Assembly: GCA_002496385.1 (NCBI GenBank)
Contig: DAJR01000009.1
Location: 25,055-76,925, forward strand
Source of the DNA: Methanomassiliicoccales archaeon UBA147
GTDB lineage: Archaea; Thermoplasmatota; Thermoplasmata; SG8-5
Reading direction: 5' to 3'
DNA: 51,871 nt
Shown here: in pieces, positions 34,661-42,324 of the stretch
Position numbering within the stretch: the stretch's first letter is position 1
Layout of the letters: each line of letters begins with the position of its first letter
Notes under the pieces: generated by a model
Database searches by the model: none
Seen by the model: the letters and a program-made list of their open reading frames with translations, nothing else
What the model was told of the DNA's origin: nothing
Program-made: the position numbers and the translations under genes

Positions 34661-36081
34661 ACGATTTAGATACTAAAATTAAATCAACATTCGCTGGAGA
34701 ATGTGTATATAAGTTACGAGAAAATTATAGTGTGTTCAGTGGAACTAATTTACCCTCTTTTATTAAGGATTACCTGATTCAAAGGTATACTGACGATGAC
34801 GGAAAATTAGACCGTCACTCTTTATCGATATTTTTAGAAGATCACGTGCCAAAGAAAAACAGCCAAATCAAAAATAAACTAATTGCGGATAAGAAAAAAA
34901 TAACCCTATTGACCAAAATTTCTATTGTTCCAGATATTAAGGCAAATGTTCTGCGTTTTGAAATTCCAGAGTTAGGAATTAAGAAAAGCGACACATTAAT
35001 TCCAACCTGGCTACTTGGGGAACATCCTAATGACTTGACAGCCGATGAAGTTTGGGGCATATTCGATATGTGTTTAATGGAGTCTGATTTTGATGGCAAT
35101 AAAATCGAATTATGTGGATTTAAGAAATTTAATCCATATGAAATTGATTTAGAGTATTATTGTTCCAGACGAGAGCATTATTCACTTCAGGAATGGATTG
35201 ATTTATTAATTCGGTCAATGGAATATAACCCTGAAGGTTTTGATAGTTTATCCCAAAAATTACTTTTCATAAATAGATTATTAGTTTTTGTCGAGCCAAA
35301 TCTGAATTTAATTGAACTTGCTCATAAAGGAAGTGGAAAATCATATGTTTTTAGCAACTTAACTAAATATGGTTGGAATATTAGTGGTGGCTCTGTAACT
35401 CGTGCTAAATTGTTTTATGATGTCAGCAGACAAAATCCTGGATTGATTATGAGATATGATTACCTTGCAATGGATGAAATTCAAACAATTAAATTTGGGA
35501 ATGAAGCAGAAGTTGCAGCTGGGTTGAAAACCTATTTAGAAGCAGGGAAATTTACAGTAGCCAATTACTCAGGGTCTAGCCAATCTAGTTTCATCATTCT
35601 AGGTAATATCAAGTTAGATGAGCATATGCATCCAATTTCTAAGAAATATTTTTCTCACCTCCCAGTGGCGTTTACAGAATCTGCGTTACTAGATAGATTT
35701 CATGGATTTATCGAAGGATGGAAATTACCTCGAATTCATGAGGATATGGTCGTTAAAGGATATTCATTAAATGTAGAATATTTTTCCGAAGTATTACACA
35801 ATCTAAGGGCGACTCATCATTTTATGGAAATTGTGGATAAGATGCTTATTATTCCACCAAGGGCAGATACAAGAGATACCAAAGCGATAAAACGACTTTG
35901 TTCTGGCTATTTAAAATTACTATTTCCTCATATACGCTCTCCAGAAGATCTTTCTGTAGATGATTTCGATACGTATTGCCTCAAGCCAGCTATACGAATG
36001 AGGCGAATTATTAGAGAGCAAATCAATCTAATAGATGAGGAGTATCCTCCCGAACTACCTCCTATCACGGTTAAAAGATAA
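34657..36081 (+). CDS. brxL: BrxL, short form without Lon protease domain
   Basis: A 474-residue AAA+ protein of the short BrxL family (Lon-related by name). Walker A is HKGSGKS (K228, S229), Walker B is YDYLAMDEIQTI (D273, E274), followed by GNIKLDE and a sensor-like LLDRFHGFIEGW arginine region. The N-terminal DKLDRHSLSIFLEDHVP-like segment matches BrxL. Long BrxL proteins carry a C-terminal Lon-type serine protease domain of about 200 residues; this one ends after a helical LKLLFPHIRSPEDL stretch and has no such domain. In other systems BrxL assembles on DNA as a motor-like ring. Its ATG overlaps the pglZ stop by four bases. It closes the four-gene operon. Confidence 0.9.
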   Translation: MNDLDTKIKSTFAGECVYKLRENYSVFSGTNLPSFIKDYLIQRYTDDDGKLDRHSLSIFLEDHVPKKNSQIKNKLIADKKKITLLTKISIVPDIKANVLRFEIPELGIKKSDTLIPTWLLGEHPNDLTADEVWGIFDMCLMESDFDGNKIELCGFKKFNPYEIDLEYYCSRREHYSLQEWIDLLIRSMEYNPEGFDSLSQKLLFINRLLVFVEPNLNLIELAHKGSGKSYVFSNLTKYGWNISGGSVTRAKLFYDVSRQNPGLIMRYDYLAMDEIQTIKFGNEAEVAAGLKTYLEAGKFTVANYSGSSQSSFIILGNIKLDEHMHPISKKYFSHLPVAFTESALLDRFHGFIEGWKLPRIHEDMVVKGYSLNVEYFSEVLHNLRATHHFMEIVDKMLIIPPRADTRDTKAIKRLCSGYLKLLFPHIRSPEDLSVDDFDTYCLKPAIRMRRIIREQINLIDEEYPPELPPITVKR

Positions 36082-36103
36082 TTGCCCCCTTATTTTGTTA
36101 TTC

Positions 36104-36123
36104 TAGGGGCCACAAGCCCCCTA
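36104..36123 (+). terminator. Hairpin after brxL
   Basis: TAGGGG at 36104-36109 pairs with CCCCTA at 36118-36123 around an eight-base loop, followed by a TTTCACC stretch. It sits 23 bases after the brxL stop, where the operon transcript would end. Archaeal termination depends mainly on T-runs, so the role is tentative. Confidence 0.45.
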
Positions 36124-36305
36124 TTTCACCATATCTCTAGTTAACCCATGTTCTATAATAATATTAGGCGGATGTGCCCGTAGTAAGCCCTTTTCCCCAC
36201 TTATCTAAGGAATTCTATATTTTAGGCTTATGTGTGGGTTTCAGGCTTTGCACAATTAATTACCACCTATTATATCTCGTAGAGGTATAACAATCAAAAA
36301 TGATT

Positions 36306-36326
36306 CTCACGTTCTGCAAGCGTGAG
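36306..36326 (+). other. Hairpin CTCACG/CGTGAG in the post-BREX spacer
   Basis: A six-base perfect stem with a nine-base loop (TTCTGCAAG), followed by TTTC. It could be a terminator or part of a small RNA. There is no promoter assignment. Confidence 0.3.
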
Positions 36327-36434
36327 TTTCGATGGCATATCTAGACCTCTCCCATCTACCAACCCTAATCCAGTGAGTATTTAGAATCTTATCGGTCAAA
36401 ATGGGGAATACTTTCGGTGTTCTCTATTGGAATG

Positions 36435-36442
36435 GTTTAAAT
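36435..36442 (+). promoter_or_regulatory. TATA box of the PIN-domain gene
   Basis: TTTAAATA centred about 26 bases before the ATG at 36466, which predicts a leaderless transcript and decides the start over an in-frame TTG at 36451. Confidence 0.6.
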
Positions 36443-36465
36443 AGCGTGAATTGATTTGTGAGACT

Positions 36466-38502
36466 ATGGTTGAAACATCTTATACACCTGAACAAAAAAG
36501 AGAATTAATAATTCGTCTCGCTCAATTTAGATGCAGTGAGCCAGGTAGTAAAGTTAGTGATGAATTAGATAAATTTTTCATCTATCAAGCACTGTTCCAG
36601 AAGCAAGACCAAAGTGAAGGTTTATCTATCCCTGAGATTCATCAATCATTGAAAAAAAATTGCATTTTATCAAAATTAACCCAAAGTGATATTGAACGAT
36701 TATTACCCTTATTGATTAAAACAAAATCCATTTTAAAGACTGGCAACGAAAATTATATTTTAAGTGGTGATGTGAAACAATTATTAATCGCATCAAATAC
36801 CCAATTCGAAAAAAATAGAAAGCAATTTTCAGAATTTTTATTTAATCAAATCATTTCAGAATTTAAAATAGACAAAGAGAGTCTAACAATTGATGAAACC
36901 CTAATGTTATTTGAAGATATTTTTTCTGAACTCATGTTTACATATGGTCATTCAGTTGCTAAACATTTTCTATCAATATCAAAATCAGGCGAATATGAAG
37001 ATAAGTTGTTTCAAATGCCCGATATATTGAATATCGCACAGAAAATGATAGAACAAAATAAAAATCCAGAAATCAAAAAAATAACTGGCTCATTTTTTCA
37101 AAAAATAATCGAAACACCTGAAACCTTTTTAGAATACATTAAATCCTTATCTCGATTGTTTATTTATATTCAAATAAAAAATGCAGACCCCGAGTTAATT
37201 AAATTCCAAAAAAAAGAACTGGAAGGACATACATTCTACTTAGACGCCAATATTATTATAGCCTTATTGTGTGAACACCATCCTCATCATTCATTAGTAA
37301 AACAATTTTTAGAAATCACTAAGAATTTCAATCAAAAACTCTACTGCACATCTTTAACTTGTGAAGAATTTCTTAATCAACTGGATAATGCTAATAAAAA
37401 GTTTGAACAAATGAAAAAAACTCACAAACGCTTAATGGAGTTTTTAAAAGATGTTGACAATATCTTTCTTCGTGATTTTGGGAAGAGTAAGAATAATCTA
37501 AATCAGTGGCCAGGGTATTATCATTCCTTGAGTGCTCGTGTGAAAAACTTATCCGCTAAATATCCAATTCACAATATTGGTGTTGTTGCTAATGTTCTTA
37601 AAGATAAAAGGATGAAGGCTGTTTGTGAATGTGTATATCTGGCAAACACCAATAAGAATCCGAAAGTTCAAAAACATGATGCATATCATATTTTATTAAT
37701 CAAGAGCCTAAGGCGTGAAGAACCAATAACCCCCATAATGGGTTCAAAAACATGGTTTGTCACTGATGATAGCAGCCTTAAATCCGCAGAAAAAAAATAT
37801 GCAGATGAGACGAAATATTCTTCAACTCTTCAGATTGAAAAAATTCTTGTCATTCTGGATGAATATGAATATATCTCTGAATTTGAAACTGCTTCTCCTT
37901 CAAAGGTATTTGGAGAGTTAATAAAATCCAATATACAAGTATCAGCAGCGACTATAAGGGTAAATGATTTAATTGAAACTGCTTCAAATTGGTTAGATTT
38001 TAATGACTTATCAAATGATGAAATCACAGAAATATTTGCAGATAGACAGTTTAAGCATCGACTTGACACAGCAAGGAAAGATAACCAGGAAACACCTAAG
38101 GAAGTAGCGTTGAGCAGAATCATAGGTAAATTGAAAGATAAGCAAAGTACAATTTCACAAGAGTTAGAGAATACCAAAGGAGAAAGTGAAGACAAATCAA
38201 CACGAATACAACACCTTAATGACCAGATAAAATCATTAGAAGGTGAATTAAGTAATATTAAAAATGCTCCAAAACAAGAACTTCCAATAATATTACCTCC
38301 CACTGAAGAACCTAATAAAGATAAGCCATTTGAAATTTTAATTACACTTGTGGCAGTCATTTTCCTTGTTCATGTGATATTGGGTTTGGTTTTATCATTT
38401 GCATCAGATTGGTCAACATATGAGATAATAATGTTACTCTTGGTTACTTTTGGCATTTCGGGCGGGGCTATTGTTTGGTTATATAAGGATAAAAAATTGT
38501 AA
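36466..38502 (+). CDS. Membrane-anchored PIN-domain protein
   Basis: A 678-residue protein. The N-terminal ~240 residues are helical, with a winged-helix-like QKRELIIRLAQFRCSEPGSK region. A PIN-type nuclease domain follows: D260 (FYLDANIIIALL), E300/E301 (TSLTCEEFLNQL), D405 (QKHDAYHILLI) and D434/D435 (WFVTDDSSLKSA) are placed like the metal-binding acidic residues. A coiled coil covers about 545-605, then two membrane helices at about 622-645 and 652-673. PIN domains cut RNA in toxins and RNA processing. The C-terminal membrane anchor and the setting next to BREX suggest an abortive-infection effector that senses or acts at the membrane. No antitoxin lies beside it. The role is inference. 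Confidence 0.78.
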   Translation: MVETSYTPEQKRELIIRLAQFRCSEPGSKVSDELDKFFIYQALFQKQDQSEGLSIPEIHQSLKKNCILSKLTQSDIERLLPLLIKTKSILKTGNENYILSGDVKQLLIASNTQFEKNRKQFSEFLFNQIISEFKIDKESLTIDETLMLFEDIFSELMFTYGHSVAKHFLSISKSGEYEDKLFQMPDILNIAQKMIEQNKNPEIKKITGSFFQKIIETPETFLEYIKSLSRLFIYIQIKNADPELIKFQKKELEGHTFYLDANIIIALLCEHHPHHSLVKQFLEITKNFNQKLYCTSLTCEEFLNQLDNANKKFEQMKKTHKRLMEFLKDVDNIFLRDFGKSKNNLNQWPGYYHSLSARVKNLSAKYPIHNIGVVANVLKDKRMKAVCECVYLANTNKNPKVQKHDAYHILLIKSLRREEPITPIMGSKTWFVTDDSSLKSAEKKYADETKYSSTLQIEKILVILDEYEYISEFETASPSKVFGELIKSNIQVSAATIRVNDLIETASNWLDFNDLSNDEITEIFADRQFKHRLDTARKDNQETPKEVALSRIIGKLKDKQSTISQELENTKGESEDKSTRIQHLNDQIKSLEGELSNIKNAPKQELPIILPPTEEPNKDKPFEILITLVAVIFLVHVILGLVLSFASDWSTYEIIMLLLVTFGISGGAIVWLYKDKKL

Positions 38503-38762
38503 GGGTCATCATAGCAAAGGATATATGAAATTACATGAAATGGGTAGATAATGTGAGGGTTCAAAGTTCAAGTTTGAAGGCCAGCAAGATTCATCAAGAA
38601 CGGTAATGCATGAATTGACTGATATTGGAAACAAACTTCTAACTATTGCATTTGAAATAATAAGCATTGGTTGATTTCCAAATGTTTCACATTTTTAACA
38701 TTGCAAATCGAATTAATTAGGTATTAAATAGGTGATGTGATATTGTTTTGTTGGGATTGAAT
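38503..38762. promoter_or_regulatory. Spacer with the promoter of the Shedu-like gene
   Basis: About 260 AT-rich bases. A TATA box (TATTAAATA, 38722-38730) predicts a start near 38753, ten bases before the ATG at 38763. Two frames of 22-23 codons (38536-38604 area and 38608-38676) are too short and featureless to call genes. Confidence 0.45.
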
Positions 38763-39740
38763 ATGGCCGAAGAGAACAAAGAAAAGCAGGGAACAAGTAA
38801 AAGGATAATGGAGAATAGAATTTATTTTATGGGTAAGAAAGGTGGATTGACTGTCGAAGTAAAGCAATTTGAGTCAAAGCCCCCATTTTTAAAAATAAGC
38901 AAATGGCATGAAAAAGGAAAAACTACATGGGTAAATATTAATAAGGAAATTCACTGGCTTAAAATAAAACGTGTTGTTGATAGTGATTTTGCGGAGCAAT
39001 TAGGGTGGGCGGGTTTTAGTTTGCCCGAGACTGACCAACCTCAATTTATCTCCGTTAGGGAACATGATGCACAAGTTAAAAAATTACAGAAGGTAATAAA
39101 AAATAAATCCACGGAAGTTAGGGAAATGGAAAAAAATTTATCCCGAATAAGAAGGAACATGCGTGAAGAACTAGAAAAGAAATTTAAAACAAGATTGCCA
39201 GAACATAAGAAAACATTATCCGAATATAAAAAGAAAATTGATGCAGGAACAGGTGAGAGGGAATTGCACACATTTTTAAAAGAAAATTTTTGGATATTTG
39301 GTATGCACTATACTGCGACAAGTTCACAGGCCAAAATTGGATTTAGGCATAGGGGTGATTTTTTATTGCAAAGAGATGATGGGTATTTCGATATTGTAGA
39401 AATAAAAAGTCCAAAGGATGATGTGTTTACACGATATGAAAAACTCAGTCCCACTTTAAAGGATGCTATTTCACAAATGATGATATATTTACATAAATGT
39501 GACATTCTTTATAGCACCCATATTACTGAATTGAAACGAGATATATTAAAGCCAAAGGGAATTATTGTGGTAGGGATGAAAAGTAAAGAATCAACGGAAA
39601 CCAAAGATGATATAACTATGACGGTTGAGGAAAATTTACGAGTTCATAATTCCTTCCTAAACAATATTCAAATTATTACATTTGACCAACTCTATGATAA
39701 TGTTAAACATACTATTAACAAATTTGAGTTAATTAAATAA
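38763..39740 (+). CDS. sduA: Shedu-like (DUF4263) nuclease
   Basis: A 325-residue protein. The C-terminal half is a PD-(D/E)xK nuclease of the Shedu immune family: GERELHTFLKENFWIFG opens the domain, then D199 (RHRGDFLLQ), E213 and K215 (DIVEIKSPKDD) form the catalytic triad, followed by a KDAISQMMIYLHKCDILY helix. In known Shedu systems this single protein restricts phage by cutting DNA. The N-terminal ~95 residues (FMGKKGGLTVEVKQFESKPP, WHEKGKTTWVNINKEIHWL) form a beta-rich domain I do not recognise, joined by a coiled coil (~105-165); it may sense the trigger. ATG 38763 is chosen over TTG 38748 from the TATA box position. Confidence 0.85.
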   Translation: MAEENKEKQGTSKRIMENRIYFMGKKGGLTVEVKQFESKPPFLKISKWHEKGKTTWVNINKEIHWLKIKRVVDSDFAEQLGWAGFSLPETDQPQFISVREHDAQVKKLQKVIKNKSTEVREMEKNLSRIRRNMREELEKKFKTRLPEHKKTLSEYKKKIDAGTGERELHTFLKENFWIFGMHYTATSSQAKIGFRHRGDFLLQRDDGYFDIVEIKSPKDDVFTRYEKLSPTLKDAISQMMIYLHKCDILYSTHITELKRDILKPKGIIVVGMKSKESTETKDDITMTVEENLRVHNSFLNNIQIITFDQLYDNVKHTINKFELIK

Positions 39741-40276
39741 TTTGTGTGTATATCAGAGGTTTGTTTGGCGATTGTTCTGCCACATCTCGATATTTTACCC
39801 TGCCTAGCTCACAGTTTCCCCACCGTCCCAGTATTTTTCAGTAACCTTTCTCCAGTAAACCTGTAAGCCGATGCCTGTATCCTGTCTATTGAAACCTGTA
39901 ACCTGTATCGGATTCAAATACAGGCTCTTGTCGTAATTGAAAAATATCTAACCCTGTAATTACAGGCAACAGGTTATACAGGCTCGCTAATATATACAAA
40001 TGATAAGATTACATGCTGGCTATGTCCGAAATCAATTTCTAAATAATTCTCGGCAGGTTATTTATTGATAGGAAAATTGTTATTGGGTGTCTGCCAGCAT
40101 TCATTTCGTATAATTGAAAAGAAATTCTAAAAGTGCCTCTAATTCGAACTCACTTATAAGAGAGTCATTATTCATTATAAATCAACCCTTATAAGTTTAT
40201 AATTTAAGACAATATTGAATTATGCTGGATTGAATAGCACATATGGCGAGATACCCATTGGAAATGGGTTTGGAAA
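39741..40276. other. Long non-coding region with repeats
   Basis: About 540 AT-rich bases with no supported gene. The left half holds the CCTGTA cluster described separately. The right half has two CTTATAAG-type palindromes (near 40153 and 40189) and other short dyads. This is the largest gene-free part of the element and the best place to look for an origin or excision control sites. Confidence 0.55.
39860..39982. repeat. CCTGTA motif cluster (iteron-like)
   Basis: Eight exact CCTGTA/TACAGG hexamers in 123 bases: plus orientation at 39860, 39874, 39895, 39902 and 39953, and minus orientation at 39919, 39961 and 39977, with near-copies at 39881 (CCTGTC) and 39968. The pair at 39953-39966 forms a perfect 14-bp palindrome, CCTGTAATTACAGG. 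The density fits binding sites for a multimeric protein. Spacing is irregular, so this is not a CRISPR array. Confidence 0.8.
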
Positions 40277-40588
40277 TCAACGACCGTTGGTTTCCTGTTT
40301 CTTCTTTTTTTCATGCTCTTCTGTATGCCTCATATCAATCAGGTATTGGAATAATTCACTAGGCGACTTACCCTTCCAATCGGGAACGGAAACAAGGAGT
40401 TCATCATAAAGGTCAAGTAAATCCCATATAATCTCGTTTACTGCATTGTTCTCAGCTCGCATCAATTTTTCTAATCTGGTTTTAGTGTCCCTACCTACTG
40501 CCATCGTAGTGTAGAACTCTTTCCATTCTCCTGGCAACGTCTTTTTTCGCCCACATTTCTTCTTACGACCATGTTTTTTTTCTGTCAT
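40277..40588 (-). CDS. Small ribbon-helix-helix-like DNA-binding protein
   Basis: A 103-residue basic protein. A lysine- and arginine-rich N-terminus (TEKKHGRKKKCGRKK) is followed by TTMAVGRDTKTRLEKLMRAE and NAVNEIIWDLLDLYDELL, the strand-helix-helix layout of CopG/RHH proteins. The tail is charged. A strong AGGAGGT site lies seven bases before the ATG. It stands alone near the right end, next to the CCTGTA cluster, and has no adjacent toxin, so a role in controlling the element (excision or copy control) is more likely than a toxin-antitoxin pair. That is inference. Confidence 0.7.
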   Translation of the reverse strand: MTEKKHGRKKKCGRKKTLPGEWKEFYTTMAVGRDTKTRLEKLMRAENNAVNEIIWDLLDLYDELLVSVPDWKGKSPSELFQYLIDMRHTEEHEKKKKQETNGR

Positions 40589-40697
40589 TGTCTCTACCTC
40601 CTAAAAAAGAAAAAAAGGGGGATTCACAAGCCCATAGTGGGCAAGCCGAGAGGGAAAGTCGTTGATTGAAAATTAGCCAGTGGGATGGAAAATTGAC

Positions 40698-40721
40698 CCC
40701 GTTGGGTCCATTTTTCTTTCT
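40698..40721 (+). repeat. attR: second copy of the 24-bp tRNA repeat
   Basis: An exact copy of 22712-22735. It carries the last 13 bases of tRNA-Ala and its T-rich tail with no tRNA body upstream. It marks the right boundary of the element; the sequence beyond it was the original downstream flank of the tRNA gene. Confidence 0.92.
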
Positions 40722-41070
40722 ATAATCATTAATGCAACAATGAAAAATGGTAAGCCGAATTGCCAATGGCATATTCCACGCAATTCGGCGCTACCGACGA
40801 ACTAGCGGCTATCAGCGCATACTAACGCAGTCTGTTCGTCCTTGTTGCAATAGAATATTATTGGAAGGGCACCCAGCCAACCATTCAGATTTTCGAGCAG
40901 GCTCGGGCGTGTTTCTTGTTTAATGAATATTTTTCTTTACAGCCCGAGCCAGCGGAGAAAATCTTAAAGAAAAATACTCCAGCGCAGAAAAATCTTTCAA
41001 AAAGAAACACTCACGCGAAACATATATATCATTAATCATTAATAGGGAACACATAGGGTGGAGCGTACCA
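40722..41070. other. Right flank of the element with nested inverted repeats and TPR gene promoter
   Basis: No gene. TGCAACAA (40733-40740) pairs with TTGTTGCA (40842-40849), and within it GCCGAATTG (40754-40762) pairs with CAATTCGGC (40781-40789). The pair could form a folded RNA or be a remnant foldback element. A TATA box (ATATATAT, about 41022-41029) and a GGGTGGAG ribosome site (41056-41063) serve the TPR gene at 41071. Confidence 0.5.
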
Positions 41071-42324
41071 ATGAACCTTTCCGAAGAGCTGGTAAGCATC
41101 ATGGTGTCCGAGCTTGGCGACATGGGGAAGTTCGTCATCAAGAAGCATTGCAAGGACCTCAACATCGACTCGAACGACATTCAAGCTTCAGACTTGCCCA
41201 GGCTCGCCGATTCTCTCTCGACCTCGATGAGGCTGTTCGGCACCGAGAAGGCGAAGAACGTTTACAGCAAGATTCTGAAGCTTAAGGACCTCGACATGAT
41301 AGTGGACGACCAGACCGACCAGCCGAAGAAGCTTGAGGACCTCATCCACCTTGCTTCGGCCCGGTCGAACGCCGGGGAATGGGAGGCGGCTGGGAAGGAC
41401 TATAACGAGGCTCTGGAACTTGCCAAGGCGCTCAATGACCAAGAGAAGGCCGCTAGAATCCACAGGTCGATAGGTAACCTGGCGCTCCGGGACGGGAATT
41501 ACAGGGTCGCGGACGAGAGTTTTGGCGCTAGCCTCATCATCGCCAAGGAGCTGAAGAACGACAAAGAGGTAATTGAATCGCTGAGGAGCATGGGCAACGG
41601 GTGCTGGCGGAAAGGCTCGTATGACATCGCTCTGGGCTTTCTCAAGGATGCGTTAAAAAAGGCGAAAGCCATCAAGGACGCGGAATCCATAGCCCAGGTC
41701 TACATGGCCATGGCCAACATCTATGACGAGAAGGGCGAGTACGAGAAGGGCATAGGGTATGCCAAGCAGAGCCTGGAGTTCTTCGAGAAGGCGGGCAACA
41801 TGAACAGCGTCGCCACCATCCTGAATAACATCGGGGTGGCATATGCCAGGATGGGGAATTACAAAGAGTCAGTGCAGTATTACGAGAGATGCATCGAGGT
41901 TTCCGGAAAGGCTGACTATGTGCTCATGAACGCCTGGGCGATGTTCAATGCAGGGGAGGACTACGCCAAGCTGGGCGATTTCGAGAAATCCTTCGGGTAC
42001 TGCGAGAAATCCCTGGAGGTATTCAGCAGGATGAAGGATAGACTAGGCATGTCGGGCGCCTACATGTCGTTCGCAATCGCTTACGAATTGAAAGAGGATT
42101 ACGAGAAGTCCCTGGAATATTTCCGCAAGAGCATCAAGCTGAGGGAAGACCTGGCCATGCCCTACAGGTTGGCCGACGGCTGTTACGAATGCGGGCTGAT
42201 GCTCACGAAGAAGGGGGATATGGCCTCTGCCAGGAAATACCTAGAGAGAGCCCTCAAAATATTCATCGACATCAATAGCACAAGCATGATAGAGAGAGCA
42301 AAGGCGGCCCTGGATGCTGTTTAG
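41071..42324 (+). CDS. TPR-repeat protein
   Basis: A 417-residue cytoplasmic protein. After an N-terminal helical domain of ~75 residues (LSEELVSIMVSELGDMGKFV) come about eight tetratricopeptide units, such as AGKDYNEALELAKALNDQEK, IHRSIGNLALRDGNYRVADE, VYMAMANIYDEKGEYEKGIG, ILNNIGVAYARMGNYKESVQ and SGAYMSFAIAYELKEDYEKS. TPRs mediate protein-protein contacts; no enzymatic domain is present. It is the first host gene right of the element and was probably downstream of tRNA-Ala before insertion. Its stop overlaps the convergent purB end by four bases. Confidence 0.88.
   Translation: MNLSEELVSIMVSELGDMGKFVIKKHCKDLNIDSNDIQASDLPRLADSLSTSMRLFGTEKAKNVYSKILKLKDLDMIVDDQTDQPKKLEDLIHLASARSNAGEWEAAGKDYNEALELAKALNDQEKAARIHRSIGNLALRDGNYRVADESFGASLIIAKELKNDKEVIESLRSMGNGCWRKGSYDIALGFLKDALKKAKAIKDAESIAQVYMAMANIYDEKGEYEKGIGYAKQSLEFFEKAGNMNSVATILNNIGVAYARMGNYKESVQYYERCIEVSGKADYVLMNAWAMFNAGEDYAKLGDFEKSFGYCEKSLEVFSRMKDRLGMSGAYMSFAIAYELKEDYEKSLEYFRKSIKLREDLAMPYRLADGCYECGLMLTKKGDMASARKYLERALKIFIDINSTSMIERAKAALDAV

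Larger units (their letters stand above)
36082..36434. other. Spacer after the BREX operon, no gene seen
   Basis: About 350 AT-rich bases. They hold a terminator-like hairpin (36104-36123) and a second hairpin (36306-36326), but no open frame with a credible start. The promoter of the next gene lies at the right end. Confidence 0.5.
22712..40721. mobile_element. Integrated ~18-kb defence element in tRNA-Ala
   Basis: The element lies between the two 24-bp direct repeats and is clearly more AT-rich than the GC-rich host genes on both sides. Left to right it holds a tyrosine integrase, a serine recombinase with a partner gene, a putative regulator, a type 4 BREX operon, a membrane PIN protein, a Shedu-like nuclease, a CCTGTA motif cluster and a small ribbon-helix-helix-like gene. 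No virion, conjugation or recognisable replication initiator gene was found, so it is an integrative defence island or a satellite rather than an obvious virus or conjugative plasmid. Integration keeps the tRNA intact at the left and leaves a 3' fragment at the right. Confidence 0.9.

Noticed and set aside
38536..38676. Two 22-23-codon frames before the Shedu-like gene
   Set aside because: Too short, no ribosome site or recognisable features; cannot be distinguished from chance.
39860..39982. CRISPR-like array
   Set aside because: Repeats are only six bases, in both orientations and irregularly spaced; there are no cas genes nearby.
40215..40409. 64-codon plus-strand frame near the element's right end
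   Set aside because: It overlaps the better-supported minus-strand gene with a strong ribosome site, and its end is low-complexity.
40277..40588. Toxin-antitoxin pair with the ribbon-helix-helix-like gene as antitoxin
   Set aside because: No adjacent toxin-sized frame exists; the PIN protein is two genes away, on the opposite strand and much larger than a VapC toxin.
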